Shown: positions 23,973 through 33,546, numbered from the stretch's first letter. The stretch is 39,695 nt of DNA from Anaerolineae bacterium (GCA_019637635.1 JAHBVI010000059.1:1-39695); one strand, 5' to 3'. Made by a program: numbers and translations. Notes: generated by a model from the letters alone, not told the origin.

Positions 23973-24105
23973 AAATTAGGCAAGCTTTGGGATCTACTGA
24001 ATCTCACACCATGTGGAATCTGGTTTCTTCAATTCAACTTCTCGTCTTACGCAGCCCGGCGTTGACGGCCGTAACGCACGGCCGTCCTGCGTCGGGCCAT
24101 CTCAC

Positions 24106-24168
24106 AGTGCCAGGCACGGGGCGTGCCCGTTCCAAATGCCCAAAACTTTTCGCCCCGTGCCTGGCACT
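24106..24168. repeat. 63-bp palindromic element, copy B
   Basis: It has the same length and design as copies A and C. At arm position 13 it has G instead of A, and the facing base is C instead of T, so pairing is kept. The loop is unrelated to the others. It is followed by tandem TTACCGA words (24181-24201) before leuS. Confidence 0.85.
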
Positions 24169-24219
24169 CCCGCACACCAATTACCGATTACCGATTACCG
24201 ACAAGACGAGGAACCTGAC

Positions 24220-26667
24220 ATGAACAATAAATACGATTTCCGCGCGATTGAAGCCAAATGGCGACCCTACTGGCAAGCCATTGACCTGTACAAAACAGGC
24301 GAAGACCCCCAAAAACCCAATTACTCCATCCTGGATTATTTCCCTTATCCCTCCGGCGAAGGGCTGTCGGTGGGACACTGCCGCAACTACGTGCCTTCCT
24401 GCATCGCCGCTCGCTACAAACGCATGACCGGCCATAACGTGCTGCACCCTATGGGCTGGGACGCCTTTGGCCTGCCCGCCGAAAACTACGCCATCGCCCA
24501 CCACATCCACCCCCGCGAAAGCACGGCCCAGTTTGCCGCCAATTACAAACGGCAAATGCAGCTGGTGGAATGTTCCTACGACTGGTCGCGGGAGATAAAC
24601 TCCACCGACCCGGACTATTACCGCTGGACGCAATGGTTTTTCCTGCTGCTGTTCCAGCGCGGGTTGGCTTACCGAGGCATGAGCAGCCAGTGGTGGTGCG
24701 ACCAGTGCCAGACGATTCTGGCGAATGAACAGGTGGAACACGGCCGTTGCTGGCGCTGTGACTCCCCGGTGAGCAAACGGGACCTGATGCAGTGGCACTT
24801 CAAAATCACCGCCTACGCCGACCGGCTGATCGCCGACCTGGATACGGTCAACTGGCCGGAGCGCATCAAAACGATGCAGCGCAACTGGATCGGCCGTTCT
24901 GAAGGCGCAGAGGTGGTGTTCGCCGTCGAGACATCCGATGTCTCAAAGACATCGGATGTCTATACAATCACCACCTTCACCACCCGCCCGGACACCCTGT
25001 TTGGCGTCACCTTCCTGGCGCTGGCCCCAGAGCATCCATTGGTTGGGGAGATTGTGACAGAGGCGCAGCGCACGGCCGTAACCGCCTATATCCAATCCGC
25101 CCGCCGCCTGAGCGAGATCGAGCGCCAATCCACCGACCGCGCCAAAACCGGCGTTTTCACCGGCGCCTATGCCCGCCACCCCTTCACTGGCGAACCGGTT
25201 CCAATTTGGGTAGCCGACTATGTGCTGCCCGGTTATGGCAGCGGCGCGGTCATGGGGGTGCCCGCCCACGATGAGCGTGATTTTGCCTTTGCCCAAACCT
25301 ATGACCTGCGCATAGTGAATGTGATTGCGTCGGGTGGTGAGGTGCAGGTTGGTACGGGATGTTTTACGGGTTACGGCCGTCTAATCAACTCCGGCTCCTA
25401 CACCGGCATGGATTCAGCGGCAGCGATAGCGTCCATCACCAATGATCTGGCAGGGCAAGGCAAGGGGCAGGCGCAGGTGACGTACCGGCTGCGCGACTGG
25501 CTGATTTCGCGGCAGCGCTATTGGGGCGCGCCGATTCCCATCATCCACTGCCCGGATTGTGGCCCGGTAGCCGTGCCCGCAGCCGACCTGCCCGTGCGGC
25601 TGCCGGAGATGGACGACTTTGCCCCGGCGGGCGACGGCCGTTCCCCCCTGGCGCGTGTGTCCGATTGGGTGAACACGGCCTGCCCGCAGTGTGGCGGCGC
25701 GGCGCAGCGGGAAACGGATACGATGGATGGTTTTGCCTGCTCCTCCTGGTATTTCCTGCGTTTTGCCAGCCCACATGAAGCGGCACGGCCGTTTGACCCC
25801 GAAGCGGTGGCGCGTTGGCTGCCGGTAGACACCTACATCGGCGGCGCGGAACATGCCGTCATGCACCTGCTGTATGCCCGCTTCTGGACGAAAGTGATGG
25901 CTGACGCCGGGCTGATTGATTTTGTGGAACCGTTCAGCGAACTGAAAAATCAGGGGATGCTGCACTCGGCGGTGGATGGGCAGAAGATGTCCAAATCAAA
26001 GGGCAATGTGGTCACGCCGGATGAGGTGATCACCCGGCATGGCACGGACGCGCTGCGGCTGTACGTGGTCTTCCTGGGGCCGTTTGATGCCGACGTGGTC
26101 TGGGACGATGCCGGGATTCGGGGTATGACGCGCTTTCTGGAACGGTTTTGGCGGCTGGCAAACTCTCGTTTTAACGCCGAGGCGCAGAGGCGCAGAGAGG
26201 AGTTTGAGCGGGAGCGGCATCGGGTGATTAAGCGGGTGACGGCCGATATGGAAGGGTATCGTTTTAACACGGCCGTTGCCGCCCTGATGGAGTACCTGAA
26301 CTACCTGCACGACCACCGGGATGCGCCCGCCGAGCAATGGCAGGCGGCGCTGGAGAGTTTTGCCATCCTGCTGGCCCCCTTTGCCCCTTTCATCACTGAA
26401 GAGGTGTGGCAGGTGGTATGGGGGCATACCGACTCCATTCACCGGCAAAGCTGGCCCCCCTATGACGAGGCGCTGACAACGGCCGTGACCGTGCGCCTGG
26501 CCATTCAAATCAACGGCAAAGTGCGCGACCACATCACCATCCCCGCCGACATGGCCGAGGCGGAGATCCGGCAACTGGCGGTGAATCAGGTACAGCGGTA
26601 TGTGAACGGCCGTACCCCCCAAAACGTCATCATTGTGCCGGGGCGGCTGGTGAATATCGTGGTGTAG
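24220..26667 (+). CDS. leuS: Leucyl-tRNA synthetase
   Basis: The 815-residue class I synthetase charges tRNA-Leu. Motifs are visible: the HIGH-type SVGHCRNY (near residue 50), a zinc-binding WWCDQCQTIL ... CWRCDSP, the CP1 editing domain with TTFTTRPDTLFG and YGSGAVMGVPAHDERD, a second Cys cluster (HCPDC ... CPQCGG), SWYFLRFASP, KMSKS (DGQKMSKSKGN, near 589) and the C-terminal tRNA-binding domain. GAGGA lies about 8 bases before ATG 24220. The open frame further upstream is translated repeat sequence. Two coding segments look like inserted repeats: a palindrome at 24927-24961 (TSDVSKTSDV) and 26173-26205 (AEAQRRREEF). Eight ACGGCCGT sites lie within the gene. Confidence 0.97.
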   Translation: MNNKYDFRAIEAKWRPYWQAIDLYKTGEDPQKPNYSILDYFPYPSGEGLSVGHCRNYVPSCIAARYKRMTGHNVLHPMGWDAFGLPAENYAIAHHIHPRESTAQFAANYKRQMQLVECSYDWSREINSTDPDYYRWTQWFFLLLFQRGLAYRGMSSQWWCDQCQTILANEQVEHGRCWRCDSPVSKRDLMQWHFKITAYADRLIADLDTVNWPERIKTMQRNWIGRSEGAEVVFAVETSDVSKTSDVYTITTFTTRPDTLFGVTFLALAPEHPLVGEIVTEAQRTAVTAYIQSARRLSEIERQSTDRAKTGVFTGAYARHPFTGEPVPIWVADYVLPGYGSGAVMGVPAHDERDFAFAQTYDLRIVNVIASGGEVQVGTGCFTGYGRLINSGSYTGMDSAAAIASITNDLAGQGKGQAQVTYRLRDWLISRQRYWGAPIPIIHCPDCGPVAVPAADLPVRLPEMDDFAPAGDGRSPLARVSDWVNTACPQCGGAAQRETDTMDGFACSSWYFLRFASPHEAARPFDPEAVARWLPVDTYIGGAEHAVMHLLYARFWTKVMADAGLIDFVEPFSELKNQGMLHSAVDGQKMSKSKGNVVTPDEVITRHGTDALRLYVVFLGPFDADVVWDDAGIRGMTRFLERFWRLANSRFNAEAQRRREEFERERHRVIKRVTADMEGYRFNTAVAALMEYLNYLHDHRDAPAEQWQAALESFAILLAPFAPFITEEVWQVVWGHTDSIHRQSWPPYDEALTTAVTVRLAIQINGKVRDHITIPADMAEAEIRQLAVNQVQRYVNGRTPQNVIIVPGRLVNIVV
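24927..24961. repeat. 15-bp palindrome inserted within leuS
   Basis: AGACATCCGATGTCT and AGACATCGGATGTCT are exact complements separated by two or three bases. They encode TSDVSKTSDV in frame, near the start of the CP1 editing domain, where LeuS proteins are variable. It resembles the intergenic hairpin families but is in coding sequence. Confidence 0.7.
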
Positions 26668-26675
26668 TGTCGGGC

Positions 26676-26738
26676 AGTGCCAGGCACAGGGCGTCATTAT
26701 TTGGTCGTCCGAAACGGTTTTGCCCTGTGCCTGGCACT
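26676..26738. repeat. 63-bp palindromic element, copy C
   Basis: It has 17-base arms identical to copy A and a different 29-base loop. It starts 9 bases after the leuS stop, upstream of the acylase gene. Confidence 0.85.
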
Positions 26739-26803
26739 ACTCCGATTGCCCCATTCCCCCCCAAAGCGGTAAACTTCCCTCCGTCACAAACAAGGAGGAT
26801 ATG

Positions 26804-28981
26804 ATGAAGGGATGGAAATGGTGGCAAAAGGGATTGGTGGGGCTGGTGGTGCTGCTGGCATTGGCGGCAGCGTACATTTTTTGGCCGCAGGGGGTGTGGC
26901 CGTTTGTCATCAATTTGGATGACATCGCCCCGCCGCCGGGCGCGTATAATGCCACCATTTTGCGTGATACGTGGGGCGTACCGCACATCTTCGGCCAGAC
27001 GGATGCCGATGCTGCCTATGGCCTGGCCTTTGCCCACGCCGAAGATGATTTTGTCACCATCCAGGACACCTTGCTGGCGGCGAACCAACTGGCAGGGCGG
27101 GTTCACGGCCGTGACGCCGCCCCCATTGATTACTTTGTCCATCTGCTCCGCCTCTGGGACACCATTGAAGCCCATTACGACGACATGGCCCCCGAAGACC
27201 GCGCCATTTTGCAGGCGTATGCCGACGGCATTAACCATTACGCTTCCTTGCACGAGGCGGAAGTGCTGACGGCCGACCTGTTCCCCTTAACCGGCGAAGA
27301 TATAGCCGCGGCCAATATGTTGGTGGTGCCGGTCTTTTTTGGGCTGGATACGGCCGTTGGCACTCTCTTTGCCGGGCCGCCGGAAGGCGAATCAAGCTCT
27401 TCCTCCTGCCTGCCGCCTGTTTGCATTGATACCGCCTACGGCTCCAACGTCTTTGCCGTCAGCCCGGCGCGTTCGGCCAACGGCGAGACGCTGCTGGCGG
27501 TGAATTCCCATCAGCCGTGGAGCGGCCCGGCCGCCTGGTACGAAGCCCACTTGCACAGCGAAGAAGGATTAAACGTCATCGGTGGCCTCTTCCCCGGCGC
27601 GCCCCTGGTTATTTTGGGGCACAACGAACACCTGGGCTGGTCATTCACCGTCAACCACCCTGATTTGGTAGACACCTACCGGCTGGAAATCAACCCGGAC
27701 AATCCCGACCAATACCGTTTTGACGGCGAATGGCTGGATTTGGACGTGCGCGACGTGACCTTATGGGTGCAGATTATCGGGCGGCTGGTCATCCCCGTGA
27801 AACAAGAAACGTTATGGTCGGTGTATGGGCCAACGGTGCGGCAGGATCATGGCACGTATGCCCTGCGCTACGCCAGCATGGGCGATGTGAACCTGCTCAC
27901 CCAATTCCGGCGCATGAACAAGGCCACCAATTTCAGCGAATGGCAGACCGCCATGCGCGAAGGCTCGCTGCCCATGTTCAACACCGGCTACGCCGACGCG
28001 GACGGCAACATCTACTACGTCTACAATGCGAAGCTGCCACTGCGTGCGGAAGGGTATGATTGGCGGGGCATGTTGCCCGGCAACACCTCGGAGACGCTGT
28101 GGACGGCGTATTTACCCTTTGACGACCTGCCGCAGGTGTTGAATCCGGCCTCCGGTTTTGTGCAAAACGCCAACAGCACCCCCTTCCAAACGACCATCGG
28201 CCCGGAAAATCCGGCGGCGGCCGATTATTCGCCGGTGTTTGGTATCGAAACTTTTATGACTAACCGGGCACTGCAATTGTTGGATTTATTTGCGGCCGAT
28301 GACGTCATTACACCGGCGGAGTTCAATACCATCAAATACAACATGGGCTACCACCCGGATTCGGATGTGGCGCGGGTGGCGGCGCTGCTGGCGGCTAATC
28401 CACCGGCGGGGGATGAAAATGTGGCCGCTGCCGCCAACCTGTTAGCCAGTTGGGATTTGCAAACCACGCCGGAGAATGAGGCCACGGCCGTTATCGTGAT
28501 GACCTTTTACTACCTCAGGGAATCGGACGCGGTGGATTTGAACCCGTCGCGGCTGGTGGGCACGGAGATTCCGTTGGCGGTGGCTCAGGATGCTTTTGTG
28601 CAGGCGGTGAATTGGCTGGTGGAGCATTTTGGCCGGGTGGACGTGCCCTGGCAGGAGGTGAACCGGTTGGTGCGCGGCAGCGTGGATATGGGCATAGGCG
28701 GTGGCCCGGATATTATTCATGCGGTGTATGGGCAGTTGCAGGAGGACGGCCGTCTACACGGTTTTGTCGGCGATTCCTATGTGATGTTGGTGCAGTGGGA
28801 TGCGGACGGCCGTCTCACTTCCCAGAGCATCCACCAGTTTGGCAGCGCCACCTCCCACCCCGAATCCCCCCATTATGCCGACCAGGCCCCCCTCTTTGCC
28901 AACCGCCAACTCAAACCGGTCTGGCTGACCGAAGCCGACATCCGCGCCTACCTGGAGCGGGAATACCGGCCGGGGGAATAG
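26804..28981 (+). CDS. Penicillin acylase (S45) family Ntn hydrolase
   Basis: The 725-residue protein has a short basic N-terminus (MKGWKWWQKG), then one hydrophobic signal or anchor helix (about residues 10-30). The S45 precursor layout follows: an alpha-chain region with RDTWGVPHIFGQTDADAAYGLAFAHAEDD, then the self-cleavage site YGSNVFAVSP, in which Ser214 becomes the N-terminal nucleophile. The beta chain contains NSHQPW and GHNEHLGWSFTVN. Family members hydrolyse amide bonds of penicillins, acyl-homoserine lactones or lipopeptides outside the cytoplasm; the substrate here is unknown. ATG 26804 is preferred over 26801 because GGAGG (26794-26798) is at a workable distance. Confidence 0.9.
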   Translation: MKGWKWWQKGLVGLVVLLALAAAYIFWPQGVWPFVINLDDIAPPPGAYNATILRDTWGVPHIFGQTDADAAYGLAFAHAEDDFVTIQDTLLAANQLAGRVHGRDAAPIDYFVHLLRLWDTIEAHYDDMAPEDRAILQAYADGINHYASLHEAEVLTADLFPLTGEDIAAANMLVVPVFFGLDTAVGTLFAGPPEGESSSSSCLPPVCIDTAYGSNVFAVSPARSANGETLLAVNSHQPWSGPAAWYEAHLHSEEGLNVIGGLFPGAPLVILGHNEHLGWSFTVNHPDLVDTYRLEINPDNPDQYRFDGEWLDLDVRDVTLWVQIIGRLVIPVKQETLWSVYGPTVRQDHGTYALRYASMGDVNLLTQFRRMNKATNFSEWQTAMREGSLPMFNTGYADADGNIYYVYNAKLPLRAEGYDWRGMLPGNTSETLWTAYLPFDDLPQVLNPASGFVQNANSTPFQTTIGPENPAAADYSPVFGIETFMTNRALQLLDLFAADDVITPAEFNTIKYNMGYHPDSDVARVAALLAANPPAGDENVAAAANLLASWDLQTTPENEATAVIVMTFYYLRESDAVDLNPSRLVGTEIPLAVAQDAFVQAVNWLVEHFGRVDVPWQEVNRLVRGSVDMGIGGGPDIIHAVYGQLQEDGRLHGFVGDSYVMLVQWDADGRLTSQSIHQFGSATSHPESPHYADQAPLFANRQLKPVWLTEADIRAYLEREYRPGE

Positions 28982-29012
28982 AAGTTCAACTTTTGGGAAA
29001 AGTTGAACTTCT
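28980..29012. terminator. Perfect 15-bp hairpin between convergent genes
   Basis: Arms 28980-28994 and 28998-29012 pair exactly with a GGG loop and AT-rich inner ends. It overlaps the acylase stop codon and lies just after the exporter stop on the other strand. It is probably a bidirectional terminator. Confidence 0.75.
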
Positions 29013-29021
29013 GAAAACGCA

Positions 29022-30656
29022 TTATCCGCTGGCTGCCGGGTGGGAAACAGTGTCCCCTGGTGGCTCGCCTACGGCCATGTTTGGCAGCTTTTGTACGTAC
29101 CACAGCGCCAGCAGGGCAAACAAAGCAATGGCCGCAAACGCCGACTTCAGCGCCGTGATCTGCGCCTCGGCATATTGTGTGGTGACGGCCGTCACCTCCG
29201 CCTCGCTCAATCCCGCCTCCTCTGCCGCCAATGTCACCTGCGTCACGCTCACAAAGTTGGCATTCTGCTCAGCCTGGGCGGCCAACGCTGGCGCAATGGC
29301 CGCCAGCGCCGGGTCGGATATGACCGCCTTCTGGAAGTTGGTGACCAGGGATGCCAGCAAGATCGAGCCGATGAGCGCCGTGCCCAGTGAGGCCCCTAAA
29401 TTCTGCGCTGTCCCTTGCAAGCCACCCGCCTCGCTGCCCCGCTGGGCGGGAACAGAAGACATGATGATGTTGCCCAATTGCGAAGCCAGCAAACCCAAAC
29501 CGGCGCCAACCAACGCCAGGGCAACGGCAAAACCAACCGAGCGCAAATCGGGGCCGGTGAACCCGATCAGCAACACCTCGCCGACGAGCATGGCCAGCAA
29601 GCCCACCAGCACGATGCGTTTAGGCGCGTAGCGCGCCGACAGCCGCGCCCCGCCCAGGGCAAACACAAACAGCGAGGCGGATAAGGGGAGCAGGATAATC
29701 CCCGTTTCCAGCGAATCGTAGCCCAAGACCGTTTGCAGATAGAGAGGCAGCACAAAAAAGGTACTCATGATGATGAACTGCTGGCAGAGCAGGGTGGTCA
29801 GGCCGGCCCGCAGCGGCGGGATATGCAGCAGGCGCACATCGAGCAGCGGCTCCTTTTCAGCCGCGATCAAGGCTTGCTCGTGGCGCATAAAGAAGCCAAG
29901 CAGTACCAGGCCGACGGTGATCAGCCAAAACACAGGTGACAACCCCAACGGCGTGAACGGCGCGGAGGCGCTGGGCGCAATCCAACCCCATTGGCTGGAG
30001 CGGAGGATGCCAAACACGGCCATCCCCAGGCCGGCCGCAGACAGAATCGCCCCGGCTGTGTCCAGTTTACCCTGGCGGCCTGGCGTGGCGGGGATCAACC
30101 GCAAAAACAGCATGAGCGCCAACACCACCACCGTTTCCCCGGCAAAGACAATGCGCCAGGTGTAGTTGGCCGTAACCCAGCCGCCGATAAGCGGGCCAAG
30201 CGCCGCCGACGCGCCGCTGACACCGCCCAGGATGCCATACGCCAGGGCGCGTTGGCGGCCCGAATAGGTGGCGGCGGTCAGGGCGGCGATGGCCGGGATA
30301 ACCAGGATGGCCCCAAACCCTTCGACAAACGACCAACCGACGAGCAGCACCGCAAGATTGGGAGAAAGCGCCGTAGTTAACGACCCCGCGCCATAGACCA
30401 GCAGGCCAACCATATAGGCGCGCTTAGCACCCCAACGGTCGCCCAGCTTGCCGCCCAATAACATGAAGGCGGCCATCACCAGGGTGTACATGGTGATGGC
30501 CGTTTGCAAGCCAACGATGGTGGTGTTCAGGTCGGCCGCGACTTGAGTGATGGACACATTCATCACCGTTGTGTCCAAAACCATGATAAATTGGGCTGCC
30601 GCCAGCATGGTGATAACGGCCCAACTGGCCGTTTTTTCTTGGGGATTGTTGGTCAC
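29022..30656 (-). CDS. MFS drug exporter, DHA2 (EmrB/QacA) type with 14 membrane segments
   Basis: The 544-residue inner-membrane protein has the DHA2 hallmarks: an opening with LDTTVMNVSITQVAADL (motif D1), GGKLGDRWGAKRAYMVGL (motif A, about residues 68-85) and a helix-rich C-terminal half. Length and segment number fit 14-helix proton-driven exporters. The start codon is GTG (30654-30656) with GAGG about 10 bases upstream. The C-terminal tail is soluble. The substrate cannot be inferred. A 13-bp hairpin (30705-30740) lies between it and the P-type ATPase gene upstream. Confidence 0.9.
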   Translation of the reverse strand: MTNNPQEKTASWAVITMLAAAQFIMVLDTTVMNVSITQVAADLNTTIVGLQTAITMYTLVMAAFMLLGGKLGDRWGAKRAYMVGLLVYGAGSLTTALSPNLAVLLVGWSFVEGFGAILVIPAIAALTAATYSGRQRALAYGILGGVSGASAALGPLIGGWVTANYTWRIVFAGETVVVLALMLFLRLIPATPGRQGKLDTAGAILSAAGLGMAVFGILRSSQWGWIAPSASAPFTPLGLSPVFWLITVGLVLLGFFMRHEQALIAAEKEPLLDVRLLHIPPLRAGLTTLLCQQFIIMSTFFVLPLYLQTVLGYDSLETGIILLPLSASLFVFALGGARLSARYAPKRIVLVGLLAMLVGEVLLIGFTGPDLRSVGFAVALALVGAGLGLLASQLGNIIMSSVPAQRGSEAGGLQGTAQNLGASLGTALIGSILLASLVTNFQKAVISDPALAAIAPALAAQAEQNANFVSVTQVTLAAEEAGLSEAEVTAVTTQYAEAQITALKSAFAAIALFALLALWYVQKLPNMAVGEPPGDTVSHPAASG

Positions 30657-30704
30657 AGGTTATTGCCTCGTTCGGGTTTGTAGAGTTCGTTTTTGATTTG
30701 GTGA

Positions 30705-30740
30705 TGATGCGTGACCCAACCAATCACGGGTCACGCATCA
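30705..30740. repeat. 13-bp inverted repeat (GATGCGTGA family)
   Basis: TGATGCGTGACCC (30705-30717) pairs exactly with 30728-30740. It follows the ATPase stop and precedes the exporter gene. It belongs to the same family as 2115-2165. Confidence 0.65.
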
Positions 30741-30744
30741 CGTA

Positions 30745-33522
30745 TCACGCCTGATGCCGGCGGCGCAAGACGAATTTTACCGCTTCGTCAATCAACAGCA
30801 AGGCCAGCGCCGCCGCAATGCAGGTGAGCCATTGCTCGCCGTTGAGGGAGATGGTGCCCAGGATGCGCTGCAAAAAGCCCAACTCGGTCGCCAACAGGAT
30901 AAACAGCAGGGACAGACCGTACAACTGCAACTGCCGCTGGTCGGCTACGGTATCACGGATGAAGACGGTGCCAAATTCGGAGCGGGCGCTGAGGCCAAAA
31001 ACGATATTAAACAGGCCAAACACCACAAAGCCCATGGTGGCTGCCAGCGCCATGTCGGTGGCCTCAAAGGTTGTTTCCACGGCCAGGGTGCCGATGGCGA
31101 TCAAGACGCCGGTCAGGATGAGGCGAATCCACTGCGAACGAGAGAGGACGGGTTGGCTCAACGGCCGTGGCTTACGATCCATCAATCCCGGCGACGGTTT
31201 GTCAAAGCCCAGGGCGATGGCAATGGGCACCTGGACAAGGAAGTTCACGTACAACACCACCAGCGTGGCAAAGGGGACGCCGCCTAGAATTTGAAAGAGC
31301 GACGCGCCCAGATAGCTGATAATGAAGGCCGAAAGCATTCCCATCTGGAAGCGGATATATTTTGCCAGATTGTCGTAAATGGCACGGCCGTATTCCACCG
31401 CCTGCACAATCGTGGCAAAGTTATCATCTGTCAAAATCATCACCGCCGCTTCTTTGGACACTTCCGTACCGGTGATGCCCATGGCCACGCCGATGTCGGC
31501 CTTCTTCAAGGCGGGCGCGTCGTTCACGCCATCGCCGGTCATGGCCACAATGTTTTGTTTGCGTTGCAGCAAATCCACCAGCCGAATCTTGTCTTCCGGG
31601 GCCACGCGGGCAATCACGCCAATGTTGGGCAGATCATTCATTAACTGCTCGTCGCTCAGGGCCTTGAACTGCGCCCCGGTGAGCGCCTCGCCTTCGATGC
31701 CCAATTGATGCCCGATGGCGGCGGCCGTAACGGCGTGGTCGCCGGTAATCATGCGCACCTGGATGCCGGCGCTGTGGCATTTGGCAATGGCGTCCCTCGC
31801 CTCAGCGCGGGGTGGGTCTACAATGCCCACCATAGCCATCAGCGTCAGCCCATTGATCAGTTCAATCAGATTGCCTTTGGGATCAAAGGTCTGGGGGTCA
31901 AAATCCTTGTGCGCCACCACCATCACCCGCTCGCCGGAGGCGGCCATGCGGTCATTTTCCAGCAGCGCCAGGTGGCGGTTATCGTCGGTTACGGCCACGG
32001 CATCCCCTTCCGGCATCCAGAAGTAGCCGCCGCGCCCGATCAATACATCCGGCGCGCCCTTGACAAAGGCGCGTACCACCGGCTGGCCTTTTTCATTTTT
32101 CATGTTGTGGAAGGTAGCCATGAACTTGTAATCGGAATCAAAGGGCACTTCGGCCACACGCGGGTACATCTGGCGAGCATCATCTACGCTGACGCCGCCC
32201 TTCTCGGCCAACACAATCAGCGCGCCTTCGGTGGGGTCGCCAATGAGGGCTTCCCCATCCAACCGGGCGTCGGCGCACAAGGCCATGCCCAGCATCACCT
32301 GTTCCAGGTCAATTTTGGCGCCGCCCGCGCTCTTGATCTGCCCTTCGGTGGTGTAGGGGGTGGTGCCTTTTTGCCAGGGCTGGCCGGCCGGAAGGCCGCG
32401 CGTCAGTTGTAGTTCGCCGGCTGTGCCATACCCTTCGCCGGTGACGCGGTAGCGGTTTTGGCCGGGGATAGAAAATTCAACGGCCGTCATCTTGTTCAGC
32501 GTCAGCGTGCCCGTTTTGTCGGAGCAAATGGCGGAAACGGAACCGAGCGTTTCCACCGAGGGCAGTCGTTTGACGATGGCGTTATGCCCGGCCAGGACGC
32601 GCGTGCCCATCGAGTACATGGTGGTGACAACGGCGGGCATACCGGTGGGAATGGCGGAGATGGCCAGAGCGATACCGGCCAGGAAGATGGTGTCAAATTC
32701 CTGCCCCTGGGACAAACCCAGGATAATCATGAGCACAAAGGTGATACCGGCCATGCTGGCAATGATGATGACCAGCCGATCCAACTGCTTTTGCAATGGG
32801 GTTTTGTCCGCTTCGGTTTTATTGAGCAGGTCGGCGATGTGCCCCATTTCGGTAGCCATGCCGGTGGTGGTGACGATCATTTCGCCGCGGCCGCGGGTCA
32901 CGGCCGTGTTCATATAGGCCATGCAATGCCGGTCGCCCAAGGGCACATCGTCTTTGGTAATTGTTTCCGAATCTTTGGACGAAGCCACGCTTTCGCCGGT
33001 GAGGGCCGCTTCTTCAATTTCCAGGGTGGCGGTGACAAAAAGACGGCCGTCGGCCGGCACCCGATTGCCCGCTTCCATCAACACAATGTCCCCCGGCACT
33101 AACTCTTCGGCGTCAATTTCAATGGCCTGCCCGTCGCGGCGCACACGGGCGATGTTTTTCATCATCTTTTCCAGCGCCGCCAGACTGTCGGCGGCTTTGG
33201 CCTCCTGGTTCAGCCCCATGACCGCGTTGAGGACGGTCAGGCCTACCAGCACCAGGGTGGTGCCCCATTCACCCACGATCACCTGATTGATCACGGCCGT
33301 GCCCAACAGGAGGATTTGCATAAAATCTTTGTATTGGCGCAAAAATGCCTGCCAGCCCGGCTCTTTCTTTTTGCCCGCCAGCTTGTTGGGGCCGTATTGT
33401 TGTAAGCGTTGCTGCGCTTCGGCCGCGCTCAGCCCCTTGGCCGGGTCAACCTGAAGCTGCTGCGCGGCCGCCTCAGTCGTCAGACTGTACCACTTTGGCT
33501 GTGTATCCGTTGCTGCTGTCAT
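30745..33522 (-). CDS. P-type cation-transporting ATPase (P2-like) with altered ion-site residues
   Basis: The 925-residue protein has the N-terminal cation-ATPase domain (LSAAEAQQRLQQYGPNKL), the actuator motif LTGESV (near residue 175), the phosphorylation motif CSDKTGTLTLNK (Asp near 335), and hinge MTGDGVNDAPALKKADIG. It has the length and order of SERCA/PacL-type P2 ATPases. However, the M4 site is IPTGMP, not IPEGLP, and M6 has VNFLVQVP where calcium pumps have VNLVTDGL. The ion is therefore not predictable as Ca2+. A good Shine-Dalgarno (AGGAGA) precedes the ATG. It may be co-transcribed with the ZIP transporter upstream. Confidence 0.9.
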   Translation of the reverse strand: MTAATDTQPKWYSLTTEAAAQQLQVDPAKGLSAAEAQQRLQQYGPNKLAGKKKEPGWQAFLRQYKDFMQILLLGTAVINQVIVGEWGTTLVLVGLTVLNAVMGLNQEAKAADSLAALEKMMKNIARVRRDGQAIEIDAEELVPGDIVLMEAGNRVPADGRLFVTATLEIEEAALTGESVASSKDSETITKDDVPLGDRHCMAYMNTAVTRGRGEMIVTTTGMATEMGHIADLLNKTEADKTPLQKQLDRLVIIIASMAGITFVLMIILGLSQGQEFDTIFLAGIALAISAIPTGMPAVVTTMYSMGTRVLAGHNAIVKRLPSVETLGSVSAICSDKTGTLTLNKMTAVEFSIPGQNRYRVTGEGYGTAGELQLTRGLPAGQPWQKGTTPYTTEGQIKSAGGAKIDLEQVMLGMALCADARLDGEALIGDPTEGALIVLAEKGGVSVDDARQMYPRVAEVPFDSDYKFMATFHNMKNEKGQPVVRAFVKGAPDVLIGRGGYFWMPEGDAVAVTDDNRHLALLENDRMAASGERVMVVAHKDFDPQTFDPKGNLIELINGLTLMAMVGIVDPPRAEARDAIAKCHSAGIQVRMITGDHAVTAAAIGHQLGIEGEALTGAQFKALSDEQLMNDLPNIGVIARVAPEDKIRLVDLLQRKQNIVAMTGDGVNDAPALKKADIGVAMGITGTEVSKEAAVMILTDDNFATIVQAVEYGRAIYDNLAKYIRFQMGMLSAFIISYLGASLFQILGGVPFATLVVLYVNFLVQVPIAIALGFDKPSPGLMDRKPRPLSQPVLSRSQWIRLILTGVLIAIGTLAVETTFEATDMALAATMGFVVFGLFNIVFGLSARSEFGTVFIRDTVADQRQLQLYGLSLLFILLATELGFLQRILGTISLNGEQWLTCIAAALALLLIDEAVKFVLRRRHQA

Positions 33523-33546
33523 AATTTTTCTCCTCTAACAAAAAAC

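Noticed and set aside
24013..24219. N-terminal extension of LeuS
   Set aside because: It covers the 63-bp palindrome and tandem TTACCGA words. The conserved start with a Shine-Dalgarno is at 24220.
28612..29631. 339-codon plus-strand ORF spanning the acylase end and the exporter
   Set aside because: It overlaps two well-supported genes in other frames and crosses the terminator hairpin. The translation is low-complexity.
31705..32412. Long plus-strand ORF opposite the P-type ATPase
   Set aside because: It is antisense to a clearly conserved enzyme gene, its translation has no recognisable domain, and long shadows are expected in GC-rich coding DNA.
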